Shown: piece by piece, positions 50,274 to 59,178 of the stretch
Layout of the letters: every line of letters starts with the position of its first letter
How positions within the stretch are numbered: position 1 is the stretch's first letter
Assembly: GCA_036495195.1 (NCBI GenBank)
Contig: DASXNH010000025.1
Location: forward strand, 18,537 to 82,536
From: Palsa-872 sp036495195
GTDB lineage: Bacteria > Chloroflexota > Dormibacteria > Dormibacterales > Dormibacteraceae
Direction of reading: 5' to 3'
DNA length: 64,000 bases
Program-made: the position numbers and the translations under genes
Notes under the pieces: generated by a model
What the model saw: the letters and a program-made list of their open reading frames with translations, nothing else
What the model was told of the DNA's origin: nothing
Databases searched by the model: none

Positions 50274-52658
50274 CTATCCGCCGGCGAGAAGCCTGAAGAC
50301 CACGACTCCAAACAGCGCGCACGCGGGCAGGACGAGGCCCCGGAACAGCGACCAGTAGCCTGACCACGCTTCGCGCAAGCGGTCGAGCCTGCGGCCCGAG
50401 CCGAACACCAACGACCAATAGATTGGCAAAGCGGCCCCCGTGTTCAAAGCGAGCGCCAGCAGCGCGATGCCGCCGGCCCCCACCAGCCAGGGCTGAAGGG
50501 GTGTGGCTCCCCCAAATCCCACCTGGATCCCCCATGCAGACGACGCAGCGACCAATCCCAACAGGGCCGGCACACCGAGCAGGAAGAACGCGGCAAAGCT
50601 CACGATCACGAGCGCGAGCATCAAGGCCAGCGTCGCCACGATGCCCGCCAGGGCCGCCGCGGCGATGGTGACGCCGCTGCCGGCAGGAGTGTTGCTCGAC
50701 ACCAGCGCCGCTGCCGATGGCGGGGCGACCGTCGACGCCGACGCGGCCATCGACTGGACGTCAGACCAGGAGTGCCAGTGCGCGCTCGACGAGACGGTCG
50801 CGGCGATCCCAGCCGGTGCCAACGCGAGCAGCAGCCCGGCAGCGATGGCCGCTGCGTTGCGACGTATCAGCGCGACGGGCAGCCACACTCGCGGCTTTCT
50901 CGTCCGTCCCAGCCCGGTCTCCATCAGCCGCTCGCGGTCGAACGTCGTCCCGCACAGCACAGTCAACGCAAAGCACGCCGTGATCGGGAGCAGCAGGGAC
51001 GCGGGGGCAAGCGGAGAGCGGAAGACGAACAGCGCCAGTGGAAGGTCTGCCACCGCGGCCGAAACTGGTGAGAGCAAGAACGACCAGGCGCCGCCAGCCG
51101 CGCCCTCGCGGGGGAAGAGCATGAAACCCAGCATTCGTCCCATCGCGGCCCAGTACGCCGTCACCGCGGCGACGAAGGCGAAGATGGGCAGCAGGTCCCA
51201 CGGCGCGTTCTGTCCGAACAGTGTCAGCAGGGTCATGCCGGCCGCCATCCAGAACGTGACCCAGACGGTGCTCACCACCGCCCCCGGCAGCACCTCGAGC
51301 CAGATGAGCGACGGATCGTCGATTGGCGTGTACAGCAACACCTCGAGCGACGACTGCGCTTTCTCCCACCAGATGCCGATCGAGCTCTTGATCGATTCGA
51401 GCAGCGCGAACGACATGAAGAAGAGCGGCAGCAGCAGACCAGCCAGGAGCGCGGTGCCGCCCGCGGCGAAACGCTCCGCGACCTGTCCGGCCACCCCCGG
51501 AAGCTGCCCGAACAGCGAGGTGCCGGCAACGAGAAGGAGCACGAACGCGTTGAGGTACATGACCCAGCTCAGGTCGCCCCGCCGCCACCATGAGCTGACA
51601 TAGAACGGCAGCGAATTCCGCAGCAGGTTCCATTGCGACCCGAGCGACGCGAACATGCGAGGAGCGCCGATTCCGGAAACCACGGGCGGCGCAGGCATGG
51701 GCACAGACGACGGCGAGACCGGCTCCTCCATCGCCTTCAGATAGACCGACTCGAGGCTCGTCTGCTCCTCCTGCAGCTCGTGGAATGGCGCTTCCTGGCT
51801 GGACAGGCGCCGCTGCAGCTCGGCGGCGAATGCCGCACGGTCGGCGACCGTGGCCGACCACGGCAGCATGTACGTCAGGTGGTCGCCGGCCAGCGTGTGC
51901 TCGACCGCGTGCTCGCTGAGCCAACGGTTCAGCGGCTCGGGGTCCGCGACTGCCTTGCTCAGGTCGGCCGAAAGGCGCCGGCCCTTCGCTGCTTGCTGCC
52001 TCAGGCTCTCGAGCGTGCCGCGGGTGACGATGACGCCTTTGCGCATGATCGCGATGCTGTCTGCCATCAGCTCCGCCTCGCTCAGGACATGCGTGGTGAC
52101 GATCAGCGCGGCGCCGCGCGCCTTCTGCTCCGCGAGGTAGTGGCGCATGTCGGCCGCCGCGACAGGGTCGAGGCCGGCGGTGGGCTCGTCGCAGAAGATC
52201 CAGTCGGGGTCGTGCAACGTCGCGCGGATGAGCGCCACCTTCTGCGCCATACCACGCGAGAAGGCGGCGAGCACCGTGTCGGCGCGATCTGACAGCTCGA
52301 AACGCTCGAGCAGGTCCGCGATCTTCTTCCGCCGTTCGGCCTGGGGAACCCCGTACAGGTAGCCGAAGCGGTCGAGGTACTCGGGTGCGGTATTTCGTCC
52401 GTACAACCGCGCCTGGTCGGGCACGACCCCAAGTCGCGCGCGAACCTCGTCCAGCTTCTTGGGGAGCCGAAGGCCATCCAGCTCGATCAGGCCGGCGTCG
52501 GGACGCAAGATGCCACCGAGGCAGCGCAGCGTGGTCGACTTTCCGGCCCCGTTTTGCCCCAGGAGCACGAGCAGCTCACCCCGTTCGACGTGCAGGTCGA
52601 CACCATCGACGGCACGCACGTCACCGAAGCTCTTGCGGAGGCCCTCGACCCGAATCAC
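50274..52658 (-). CDS. ABC transporter with fused ATPase and ABC-2-type permease
   Basis: 794 residues. N-terminal ATPase: Walker A GQNGAGKS (34-41), signature FSRGMAQK (133-140), Walker B WIFCDEPTAGLD (about 153-164), and the switch His in TTHVLSEAE. After a linker (about 230-340) comes a hydrophobic half with about ten TM helices to the end. ATPase and ABC-2 permease are usually separate genes, so one chain carrying both is uncommon. Probably exports a drug, lipid or polysaccharide. GTG start with TAGGAT 7 nt upstream. Convergent with dehydrogenase 2; the 84-bp gap shows no clear terminator. Confidence 0.85.
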   Translation of the reverse strand: MIRVEGLRKSFGDVRAVDGVDLHVERGELLVLLGQNGAGKSTTLRCLGGILRPDAGLIELDGLRLPKKLDEVRARLGVVPDQARLYGRNTAPEYLDRFGYLYGVPQAERRKKIADLLERFELSDRADTVLAAFSRGMAQKVALIRATLHDPDWIFCDEPTAGLDPVAAADMRHYLAEQKARGAALIVTTHVLSEAELMADSIAIMRKGVIVTRGTLESLRQQAAKGRRLSADLSKAVADPEPLNRWLSEHAVEHTLAGDHLTYMLPWSATVADRAAFAAELQRRLSSQEAPFHELQEEQTSLESVYLKAMEEPVSPSSVPMPAPPVVSGIGAPRMFASLGSQWNLLRNSLPFYVSSWWRRGDLSWVMYLNAFVLLLVAGTSLFGQLPGVAGQVAERFAAGGTALLAGLLLPLFFMSFALLESIKSSIGIWWEKAQSSLEVLLYTPIDDPSLIWLEVLPGAVVSTVWVTFWMAAGMTLLTLFGQNAPWDLLPIFAFVAAVTAYWAAMGRMLGFMLFPREGAAGGAWSFLLSPVSAAVADLPLALFVFRSPLAPASLLLPITACFALTVLCGTTFDRERLMETGLGRTRKPRVWLPVALIRRNAAAIAAGLLLALAPAGIAATVSSSAHWHSWSDVQSMAASASTVAPPSAAALVSSNTPAGSGVTIAAAALAGIVATLALMLALVIVSFAAFFLLGVPALLGLVAASSAWGIQVGFGGATPLQPWLVGAGGIALLALALNTGAALPIYWSLVFGSGRRLDRLREAWSGYWSLFRGLVLPACALFGVVVFRLLAGG

Positions 52659-52665
52659 TTTCCGA

Positions 52666-52671
52666 ATCCTA
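52666..52671 (-). promoter_or_regulatory. -10 element of the ABC transporter gene
   Basis: TAGGAT on the minus strand, 7 nt before the GTG at 52658, so the transporter can be expressed apart from tmk-darA. Confidence 0.5.
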
Positions 52672-52711
52672 GAGACGCGTCGTGCAACCGGTTTGCAGTA
52701 AGTGCGATTCC

Positions 52712-53041
52712 TTAGATCTTTTCGAAAGAATCGACAGGCACCACGAACACCGTCGCGCCGCCGACCTGGACCTCCACCGGGAACGCCCCCATGAAGTCGC
52801 CCGGTTCCGCAACCGGCATGACCGGTGTCAGGAAGCGGCTGCGTTCGCGACAGTTATCGCGGATGATCTGGAGCGTCTCGGGCACCTTTTCCTCATCGAC
52901 CCCGACCAGAAGCGTCACGTTGCCCTGTTGCAGAAAGCCACCCGTTGAGCTGACACGGGTCGAGCTGATGCCTGCCTGGCCCAACGCCTCGACGGTGCGC
53001 TGCGCGTCCTCGCCCTGAACGACGGCGATGACGAGCTTCAC
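52712..53041 (-). CDS. darA: c-di-AMP receptor, PII-like (DarA/PstA)
   Basis: 109-residue PII-like protein: MKLVIAVVQGEDA, VSSTGGFLQQGNVTLLVGV and the large GDFMGAFPVEVQVGGATVFV region match the DarA/PstA c-di-AMP receptor family (DUF970). It binds c-di-AMP and presumably signals to unknown partners. Its ATG overlaps the tmk stop (ATGA); the tmk-darA neighbourhood is the same as in Bacillus-type genomes. No c-di-AMP cyclase is in the window. Confidence 0.9.
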   Translation of the reverse strand: MKLVIAVVQGEDAQRTVEALGQAGISSTRVSSTGGFLQQGNVTLLVGVDEEKVPETLQIIRDNCRERSRFLTPVMPVAEPGDFMGAFPVEVQVGGATVFVVPVDSFEKI

Positions 53042-53643
53042 GACAGTGCGTCGACGGCGGGTTTGACGCGGCTCATCACCTTGTGGTGGACTGCCTCCCT
53101 CGATTCGCTCGCGTCAAGGCGGGTGATTCGTTCCGGCTCCGCCACGGCCAGCCGCTCGTACTCCGCGGCCACACGGTTGTGAAACTCGATCGACTCGCGC
53201 TCAACCCGGTCGGCGCTCTTGCCTGCGCTCAGCTGGCGCTCCCGCCCTTTTTGCACGGGCAGGGCTAGAAGAAACGTCATGTCGGGTCGGGGAAACGTGG
53301 CCGGCCACGTCACCGGGACGCCGCGTCCGCCCCCTTGATAGGCAAACGTTGAGTCCTGGTAGCGGTCGGCGATGACGATGCGGCCGAGCGCCAGCGCCGG
53401 CATTATCAACTCTTGAAGAAGCTGACGTCGCGCGGCCATGAACAGGTACATTTCGGCTTCTCCGTCGAGCTCCATGCCGCTGTTCAGAACCACCTCGCGC
53501 AACCGTTCGCCCAACTCGGTGCCGCCAGGCTCGCGGAGCATCAACGGCTGGCGGTAAGACAGTTTCTCGCCCAGCAGCTCGACCTGCGTCGTCTTGCCCG
53601 AGCCCTCGGTGCCCTCGAACGTGATGAAGAGGCCTCGTGCCAT
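53038..53643 (-). CDS. tmk: Thymidylate kinase
   Basis: 201 residues. P-loop FEGTEGSGKTTQVELL, the DR-Y motif ADRYQDSTFAYQGGGRG and a LID with Arg/Lys (KGRERQLS). Phosphorylates dTMP to dTDP. Preceded by the R3H ATPase with a 2-nt gap and coupled to darA. Confidence 0.93.
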   Translation of the reverse strand: MARGLFITFEGTEGSGKTTQVELLGEKLSYRQPLMLREPGGTELGERLREVVLNSGMELDGEAEMYLFMAARRQLLQELIMPALALGRIVIADRYQDSTFAYQGGGRGVPVTWPATFPRPDMTFLLALPVQKGRERQLSAGKSADRVERESIEFHNRVAAEYERLAVAEPERITRLDASESREAVHHKVMSRVKPAVDALS

Positions 53644-53645
53644 TT

Positions 53646-55187
53646 CTATAACTGGGCGGTCTCTTCGGGTGACGGCGTTATGCGGAGATGACGCTGCGGC
53701 TCCTTGCCCGTGCTGCGGGCAGAGAGCTCGCTCTCGGAGACGAGCTGATGCTGCAGGCGGCGAAGGTATGCGTTCTGCGGTGAGATCTCGACTGGCCGCA
53801 AGGTCGTCTTCACAGCCTTGATCGCGGCGGCCGCCTCGGCCAGCGCCCTCGTGGTCGCGTCATCTTTCTTGTCGACGCCGTAGATGCGAGCGAGCGCGTC
53901 GCGGACTTGCGTGGCGGAGTTGCTCTTGAGAATGTGAATCGGCAAGCCTCGACTCTCCGCCTGGCGAAGGCTGTCCGGTCGGCGCCGGTAATGGTTCTTC
54001 AACGTGAGCACCGCGCTCGCTCCGTCGAGATTCCCGAGCACTCGCACAGGGAGCTCGAGGTCACGGATCGATTGCTCGACGTGATGCCGGCTTACGCCAT
54101 AGGGAAAGATCCCAAGCGGCTTGGAAGCCGACGGGGCCGGTGGCTCGGGCGCCACGACGGCTGGGGCATCCACGTTTGAGATAACCCTGCCTTCGCGAGT
54201 CCGCATGCGAATCTTGGGACTCAGGAGCGGGCCTCGCAGGGCAGTGTCGACAACCTCTGCCAATGGCATGTGGATGGCGACGCGGTCGCGGTCCTGGATC
54301 TCGACCAAAACGTCGAAGGTCGGCGGTGCTTTGCGCTCGAGCACCGACTTCTGCGTCCCGCGGCGGCGGGCCTCCTCGTCGGAAAGCGTGACGCTCTGGA
54401 TACCGCCGAGAAGGTCGTTCAGCGTCGGGTTGACGAGAAGGTTCTCGAGGGTCTGGCCGTGTGCGGTGGCGATCAGCTGAACGCCACGCTCGGCGATCGT
54501 CCGCGCCGCGGCAGCCTCGAGCTCGGTGCCGATCTCGTCGATGACGATCACCTCGGGCATGTGGTTCTCGACGGCCTCGATCATCACCGCGTGCTGAAGC
54601 ATCGGGGTCTTCACCTGCATGCGCCGCGCGCGCCCGATTCCGGGGTGTGGGATGTCGCCGTCGCCGCCGATCTCGTTCGATGTGTCGACGATCACGACGC
54701 GCTTTCGCAGCTCGTCGGCGAGCAATCTCGCGCACTCGCGAAGCATCGTGGTCTTGCCAATACCAGGACGTCCAAGCAGCAGGATGCTCTGGCCGCTGAC
54801 CACGATGTCTCGAATGATCTCGCCCGTGCCGGTGACCGCGCGGCCGACGCGCATCGTCAGGCCGGTGATCCGACCGGAGCGGTTGCGAATGGCCGAAACG
54901 CGATGAAGAGTGCGCTCGATACCCGCCCTGTTGTCGTCCCCGAACTGCCCGACGTTGTGCGCGACATGTTCGAGGTCAGCCGCTGAGACCGTGCGATCCG
55001 CGAGCAAGACTTCACGACCCGGCACGCGCGCTTCAGGCTCTCGACCGAGGTCGAGCACTATCTCCAGAAGCTCTGTCGGGTCGGTCCGCTCGTGAAGAGC
55101 GCGAGCCAGGTCCGTGGGCAATGCGCGTGCAAGTAGCTCGACCTCTTCGTCCCAGTTGGCGGCTCGCAGCGAAAGGTCGGATTTCAT
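53646..55187 (-). CDS. AAA ATPase with C-terminal R3H domain (Ycf45/SpoIIIAA-like)
   Basis: 513 residues. The ATPase core has Walker A LLLGRPGIGKTTML, Walker B EVIVIDEIGTELE and IATAHGQTLENLL; this is the SpoIIIAA/Ycf45-like branch related to secretion ATPases. The C-terminal 70 residues (LRRLQHQLVSESEL followed by STGKEPQRHLRI) form an R3H single-strand nucleic-acid binding domain. A middle segment with IFPYGVSRHHVEQSI is family-typical. Role unknown; DNA or RNA handling is likely. It overlaps the GNAT gene by 4 nt. Confidence 0.85.
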   Translation of the reverse strand: MKSDLSLRAANWDEEVELLARALPTDLARALHERTDPTELLEIVLDLGREPEARVPGREVLLADRTVSAADLEHVAHNVGQFGDDNRAGIERTLHRVSAIRNRSGRITGLTMRVGRAVTGTGEIIRDIVVSGQSILLLGRPGIGKTTMLRECARLLADELRKRVVIVDTSNEIGGDGDIPHPGIGRARRMQVKTPMLQHAVMIEAVENHMPEVIVIDEIGTELEAAAARTIAERGVQLIATAHGQTLENLLVNPTLNDLLGGIQSVTLSDEEARRRGTQKSVLERKAPPTFDVLVEIQDRDRVAIHMPLAEVVDTALRGPLLSPKIRMRTREGRVISNVDAPAVVAPEPPAPSASKPLGIFPYGVSRHHVEQSIRDLELPVRVLGNLDGASAVLTLKNHYRRRPDSLRQAESRGLPIHILKSNSATQVRDALARIYGVDKKDDATTRALAEAAAAIKAVKTTLRPVEISPQNAYLRRLQHQLVSESELSARSTGKEPQRHLRITPSPEETAQL

Positions 55188-56155
55188 CCGAAAGAGGGCA
55201 CCAGCCCCTTCTCGCGCACAGGCACCCGCACCGCCAGTTCCTTGACCAAGAGAAGCTGCGTCAACAACACGCTGAACCCACGCCCGCGGAGGGCGTCGAT
55301 CATGTGGGAATCATAGTGGCGCAGGCTCGACCAGGCCGGCAGATCCGAGTCGCCCAGTAGCGACAGCCCGAGGTCGGCCAGCTCACCCGCCAGCGTCGAG
55401 TCCGGTGTGGCCATGAAACTGACGGTATTCGGCCGCGGCCCGCTGCTGCGCTCGGCCTTGACCCATCCCACCAGCTCCACCTGGTCGATGACCATCTCCT
55501 GCTTCTCCGAACCGCGCGCGGCAAGGCGGCCCGCGGTCCACTCACCATGCAGGGCCCTCCACTCCCGATACGTCGGGGCCTCGAGCTGCGACACCCCTTG
55601 CGGGGTCACCTTCCTGTAGAGCTGATACAGGAGCCGGTGGTCGCCGCGTCGCATGGGCCGCGCTCCATCCGGAAAACGGTCCGAACGCATGACCGGCTTG
55701 TCGGCGTAGACGACGACCTCGGTGGCGAACTGCCGGAACCCGTGAAGCCTGAACACGGCGAGCAGCGGGTCGCGTTCGGGAAGACGGACGAACACTCTTC
55801 GTGCGCCTCTTTCCAGCGCCTGGTTGCTGAGGTGTTCCACGAGCGCGCGGGCCACCTCATCTGTATCCGCCCCTTCGGCCACTTCCAGGTTGAGCACCTG
55901 CAGAACCGTCGCCCGTGGCAGATCGAGGCCAAGGGGCTGCCCCGAGGCCTGGATGAAGCCGACGACCTTGCCGCCATCCTCAGCGACGTAGATCAGCGTC
56001 TCCTGCGAAAGCGGTAGCAGCGCCGAGAGGGTGGCGCTGAGGACCGTCCAGAGCCTGGCGGCCGGTGGAGCCGCCTCGGTCAATCGCGTATCCGAAGACC
56101 TGTGCAGCTCTTCGATGCGGGCAAGATCCAACAGGCCGGCCGTGCGGATCTTCAT
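55184..56155 (-). CDS. GNAT-family N-acetyltransferase
   Basis: 323 residues. The N-terminal half is a GNAT fold (MKIRTAGLLDLARIEELHRSS, VVGFIQASG, VLQVLNLEVAEGAD, ALERGARRVFVRLPERDPLL); the second half is a degenerate repeat or extra domain ending near LVPSFG. Acceptor unknown. It sits between pdxT and the R3H ATPase with 4-nt overlaps on both sides, so it belongs to the operon. Confidence 0.75.
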   Translation of the reverse strand: MKIRTAGLLDLARIEELHRSSDTRLTEAAPPAARLWTVLSATLSALLPLSQETLIYVAEDGGKVVGFIQASGQPLGLDLPRATVLQVLNLEVAEGADTDEVARALVEHLSNQALERGARRVFVRLPERDPLLAVFRLHGFRQFATEVVVYADKPVMRSDRFPDGARPMRRGDHRLLYQLYRKVTPQGVSQLEAPTYREWRALHGEWTAGRLAARGSEKQEMVIDQVELVGWVKAERSSGPRPNTVSFMATPDSTLAGELADLGLSLLGDSDLPAWSSLRHYDSHMIDALRGRGFSVLLTQLLLVKELAVRVPVREKGLVPSFG

Positions 56156-56724
56156 GATCCGGCCGCCACCTTCAGGAACTGCCGGTGGAGACGAAGGTCC
56201 TTGGTCAGCTCCGGGTGAAAGCAGAGCGCTGTGATCTTGTCCTGCCGGACGGCGACTGCATGGCCTTCGTGAGTTGCGATCACCTCGACGTTGCCGGTGG
56301 ACTCGACCAATGGAGAGCGAATGAAAACGGCGGGAAAGGCTTTGCCTTCCAGGCCAGAGACCTCGATGTCCGCCTCGAAGCTATCCACCTGCCGGCCATA
56401 TCCATTGCGCCGAACGGAGATGTCAAGCAGACCGAGACCTGCTTGGTCGTGCATCCCGTCAGTCACCTCGCGGGCAAGCACGATCATGCCCGCGCACGTC
56501 GCCAGGGTTGGCAGACCGTCTTCGATCGCGCCGCGGAGCGGGCCCAAAAGGCCAACGCGCTCCATGAGCATCGTCATCGTCGTGCTCTCCCCTCCTGGCA
56601 GGACGACGCCGTCGAGCCCGACGAGGTCCTCGGCCGATCGCACGATCCGGGTCTTCGCCCCCGAAGCCTCGAGGGCACTGACGTGCTCGGCAAACGCGCC
56701 CTGGATGGCAAGGACCCCGATCAA
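56152..56724 (-). CDS. pdxT: Pyridoxal-5'-phosphate synthase glutaminase subunit
   Basis: 190 residues from a TTG start at 56724 with an AGGGAGGG Shine-Dalgarno about 8 nt upstream. Class I glutaminase: LPGGESTT, nucleophile Cys77 in LATCAGMIVLA, His170 and Glu172 in CFHPELT. It delivers ammonia to PdxS. An upstream open stretch to 56943 lies inside pdxS and is not used. Confidence 0.93.
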   Translation of the reverse strand: MIGVLAIQGAFAEHVSALEASGAKTRIVRSAEDLVGLDGVVLPGGESTTMTMLMERVGLLGPLRGAIEDGLPTLATCAGMIVLAREVTDGMHDQAGLGLLDISVRRNGYGRQVDSFEADIEVSGLEGKAFPAVFIRSPLVESTGNVEVIATHEGHAVAVRQDKITALCFHPELTKDLRLHRQFLKVAAGS

Positions 56725-56812
56725 GGGTCGGCCCTCCCTACGCCTCGCGTGGGGAGGTCCATTCTTTTGGGGCCCCCGCGCCGATGGCGTGGGAGTCGTA
56801 CTGGGAAGGGGA

Positions 56813-57727
56813 CTACCAGCCTCTGGCAGCGAGCAGCTCTTCCTTCGGGATGGCGGGAATCTCGAGTCCACGCATCGCCTTCCCCAAGCCGGCTGAAACT
56901 TCGGCCAGCACTTCCGGCTTGTCGAAGTAGGTGGTCGCGGCAACTATCGCCTTGGCCATCTTCAACGGTTCATCCGACTTGAAGATGCCCGAGCCGACGA
57001 AAACGCCATCGACCCCGAGCTGCATCATCAAGGCGGCGTCGGCCGGCGTTGCAATTCCGCCGGCGGCGAAGTTGACGACAGGCAGGCGGCCCAGCTTCTG
57101 GCATTCCAGCAGAAGCTCCAGGGGCGCGCCGATGAGCTTGGACTCGTGGACGAGCTCGGCTTTGTTCATGCCCTGCAGCCGGCGGATGCCGGCATTCACC
57201 GCACGTGCATGGCGGACCGCCTCGACGACGTTGCCAGTCCCGGCTTCGCCCTTGGTCCGGATCATCGCGGCGCCTTCCGCGATTCGGCGCAGGGCCTCCC
57301 CGAGGTCGCGGCAACCGCAGACGAAGGGAACCTTGAACGGGTGCTTGTCGATGTGGAACTCCTCGTCCGCCGGGGTGAGCACCTCGGATTCGTCGATATA
57401 GTCGATACCGAGCTCCTCGAGGATCTGCGCCTCGACGAAGTGCCCGATCCGGCATTTCGCCATCACTGGGATCGTGACCGCCTCCATGATCGATCGGATC
57501 AGCGTCGGGTCGGACATCCGGGCAACGCCGCCTTCCTTCCGAATGTCGGCCGGGACACGCTCCAGGGCCATGACGGCGCATGCGCCCGAGTCTTGGGCGA
57601 TCTTGGCGTGCTCGGCCGTGACAACGTCCATGATCACGCCGCCCTTGAGCATCTGCGCAAGGCCTGATTTGACCTTAAAGGACCCCTTCACAGCCTTGTG
57701 CCCATTCGAACCGTTGCGCTCGGCCAT
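56813..57727 (-). CDS. pdxS: Pyridoxal-5'-phosphate synthase lyase subunit
   Basis: 304 residues: GGVIMDVVTAEHAKIAQDSG, CRIGHFVEAQILEELG, AAMIRTKGEAGTGNVVEAV and GGIATPADAALMMQLG are diagnostic. It makes PLP from ribose-5-phosphate, glyceraldehyde-3-phosphate and ammonia. The ATG is preceded by TAGAAT 6 nt upstream, so it probably starts a sub-operon with pdxT and the following genes. The gap to pdxT is 88 nt. Confidence 0.96.
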   Translation of the reverse strand: MAERNGSNGHKAVKGSFKVKSGLAQMLKGGVIMDVVTAEHAKIAQDSGACAVMALERVPADIRKEGGVARMSDPTLIRSIMEAVTIPVMAKCRIGHFVEAQILEELGIDYIDESEVLTPADEEFHIDKHPFKVPFVCGCRDLGEALRRIAEGAAMIRTKGEAGTGNVVEAVRHARAVNAGIRRLQGMNKAELVHESKLIGAPLELLLECQKLGRLPVVNFAAGGIATPADAALMMQLGVDGVFVGSGIFKSDEPLKMAKAIVAATTYFDKPEVLAEVSAGLGKAMRGLEIPAIPKEELLAARGW

Positions 57728-57733
57728 ACGAGG

Positions 57734-57739
57734 ATTCTA
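57734..57739 (-). promoter_or_regulatory. -10 element of pdxS
   Basis: TAGAAT on the minus strand, 6 nt before the ATG at 57727; leaderless arrangement. Confidence 0.5.
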
Positions 57740-57827
57740 CGCGCGGCTCCTCCCCACTTAGATTGAGCTGGGCCGGGAGTGGCGCGAGACCAGGCATTGG
57801 CCCTGGCGACGACTGCCGAAGGCGACC

Positions 57828-58388
57828 CTAGAGCCTTTCGAGCACGAGCGTTCGTTTCGAGGCGTATTCGTTGTCGGAGAGCAGCCCATCCCTGTGCAGG
57901 CGGGTGAGCATGTCCATCTCCTCGAGCACATCCAGCAGCGGGGCCATGGTGCGCCGCGCGAGGTAGGCCTCGGACGCAGTGCCCGCCTCCTCCCCCCTGG
58001 CGTCGAACTCCCGGATGAAGAAGAGCGCCTTGACCGCCGAGAAGGGGATCCCGAGCTTGCGCACCGGGCTGTCCGTCTGCTCGGCGTGCAGGTGCAGAAC
58101 GACGCCGTACCGGTGCCGCTCGAGAGTGCCGTCCAGGTGGCCCCGCAGGACCTCCCCGTCAAGGAACCTGATAGCAACCTTGCGGGTGGGCGTCTCCGAC
58201 GCCAGGTCTGGGTCGCGCGCCAGCTCGACCCACTTCACGGCGGTCAGCGGGATCCAGGCGGTCTCGTTGTTGTCCAGGCCGCCGGCGTCGTCAACCTCAA
58301 CCAGGAAGTCGGGCTCGTCGAAATCGAGGTCGCGTGCGACCCCTTCCAGAGTCTCGTCGTCAAAAAACCGGACGACTACCTTGGCCAT
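57828..58388 (-). CDS. Protein with duplicated beta-domain and SHOCT-like tail
   Basis: 186 residues. Residues about 2-55 and 67-125 are two copies of one domain: KVVVRFFDDETLEGVA pairs with KVAIRFLDGEVLRGHL, and WIPLTAVKWVEL pairs with GIPFSAVKALFF. The C-terminus (LEEMDMLTRLHRDGLLSDNE followed by YASK) looks like a SHOCT helix pair. The first domain resembles DUF6982-type modules as I recall them. No catalytic motif; perhaps a membrane-proximal or regulatory adaptor. It follows the sigma factor gene by 22 nt. Confidence 0.65.
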   Translation of the reverse strand: MAKVVVRFFDDETLEGVARDLDFDEPDFLVEVDDAGGLDNNETAWIPLTAVKWVELARDPDLASETPTRKVAIRFLDGEVLRGHLDGTLERHRYGVVLHLHAEQTDSPVRKLGIPFSAVKALFFIREFDARGEEAGTASEAYLARRTMAPLLDVLEEMDMLTRLHRDGLLSDNEYASKRTLVLERL

Positions 58389-58410
58389 GCCACTACTACT
58401 CTACTAACCC

Positions 58411-59178
58411 TCATTTGACTGGACTCCTGCGAACGAGGCGCCGACCCACCTTTCTGGCGCACTTGACGCACACCGCCAAATGCATCCGAACCGCCTCCGC
58501 CTGAGACCGCCTGAGCTTGCCCGCGAGGTACGGGGCCAGGAGCGGCACCGCCTCTTCGTGGGTCAGCGCACCCTCCCCTTCGGCCGATATGAACTCCTCC
58601 TTGAACCGCAGACGGGCCCGGTAGAGCAACGTCTCAACGGCGCTCTCTGACATCTTGAGGGACCTGGCGATCTGGCGATAGCTCAGATCCTGCAGCTCGC
58701 GCAATGTCAGCACCAGGCGGTACTTCTCAGGAAGTCGTTGGGAAACGGCCCAGACCTGGCGCCGCATCTCATTCGATTCCTGCACCTGAACCGGGTCGAA
58801 GCTGCGAGCTGTGGACGGAAGACTCGCCAGGAGGTCCGCGTCGTCTTCGTCGCCGCTGTCCGCCCTGAGGTCTCGCTGGCGGCGCCTCAGCTCGTCGAAG
58901 CAGAGGTTTCGAGCCACCGTGTGCACCCAGCCGCCAAAATTGAACGTGTCGTCGACGCGGTCCATCATCCGGAGCGCCTTCATGAAGGTCTCCTGGGCTA
59001 TGTCCTCAGCCAGCAGGGCATCACCAAGCTTTCGTCGTACCAGCCGGTATATGGAAGCGACATACCGTCGGTGCAGCTCCTCGAAGGCATGGATGTCGCC
59101 GCTGCGATAGGCCCTGACCAGATCGACGTCCGAGGGCTCCATGCCCACCTTGGACGTGATCTCAGCGTCGTCGGTCAC
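58411..59178 (-). CDS. ECF-type sigma factor with C-terminal zinc-finger domain
   Basis: 255 residues. Sigma region 2 (about 17-100: ALLAEDIAQETFMKALRMMD, FGGWVHTVARNLCFDELRRR) and region 4 (about 140-195: LPEKYRLVLTLRELQDLSY, MSESAVETLLYRARLRFKE) are complete. A C-terminal extension carries His207, His233, Cys237 and Cys240 (HLAVCVKC), the pattern of an anti-sigma zinc finger (ZAS). The factor thus seems to contain its own inhibitor-like module and no separate anti-sigma gene is adjacent. GTG start overlaps the glycerate kinase end by 17 nt. Confidence 0.85.
   Translation of the reverse strand: MTDDAEITSKVGMEPSDVDLVRAYRSGDIHAFEELHRRYVASIYRLVRRKLGDALLAEDIAQETFMKALRMMDRVDDTFNFGGWVHTVARNLCFDELRRRQRDLRADSGDEDDADLLASLPSTARSFDPVQVQESNEMRRQVWAVSQRLPEKYRLVLTLRELQDLSYRQIARSLKMSESAVETLLYRARLRFKEEFISAEGEGALTHEEAVPLLAPYLAGKLRRSQAEAVRMHLAVCVKCARKVGRRLVRRSPVK

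Noticed and set aside
54061..54735. 224-codon Arg/His-rich minus-strand open frame
   Set aside because: Out-of-frame shadow of the R3H ATPase gene with typical high-GC shadow composition.
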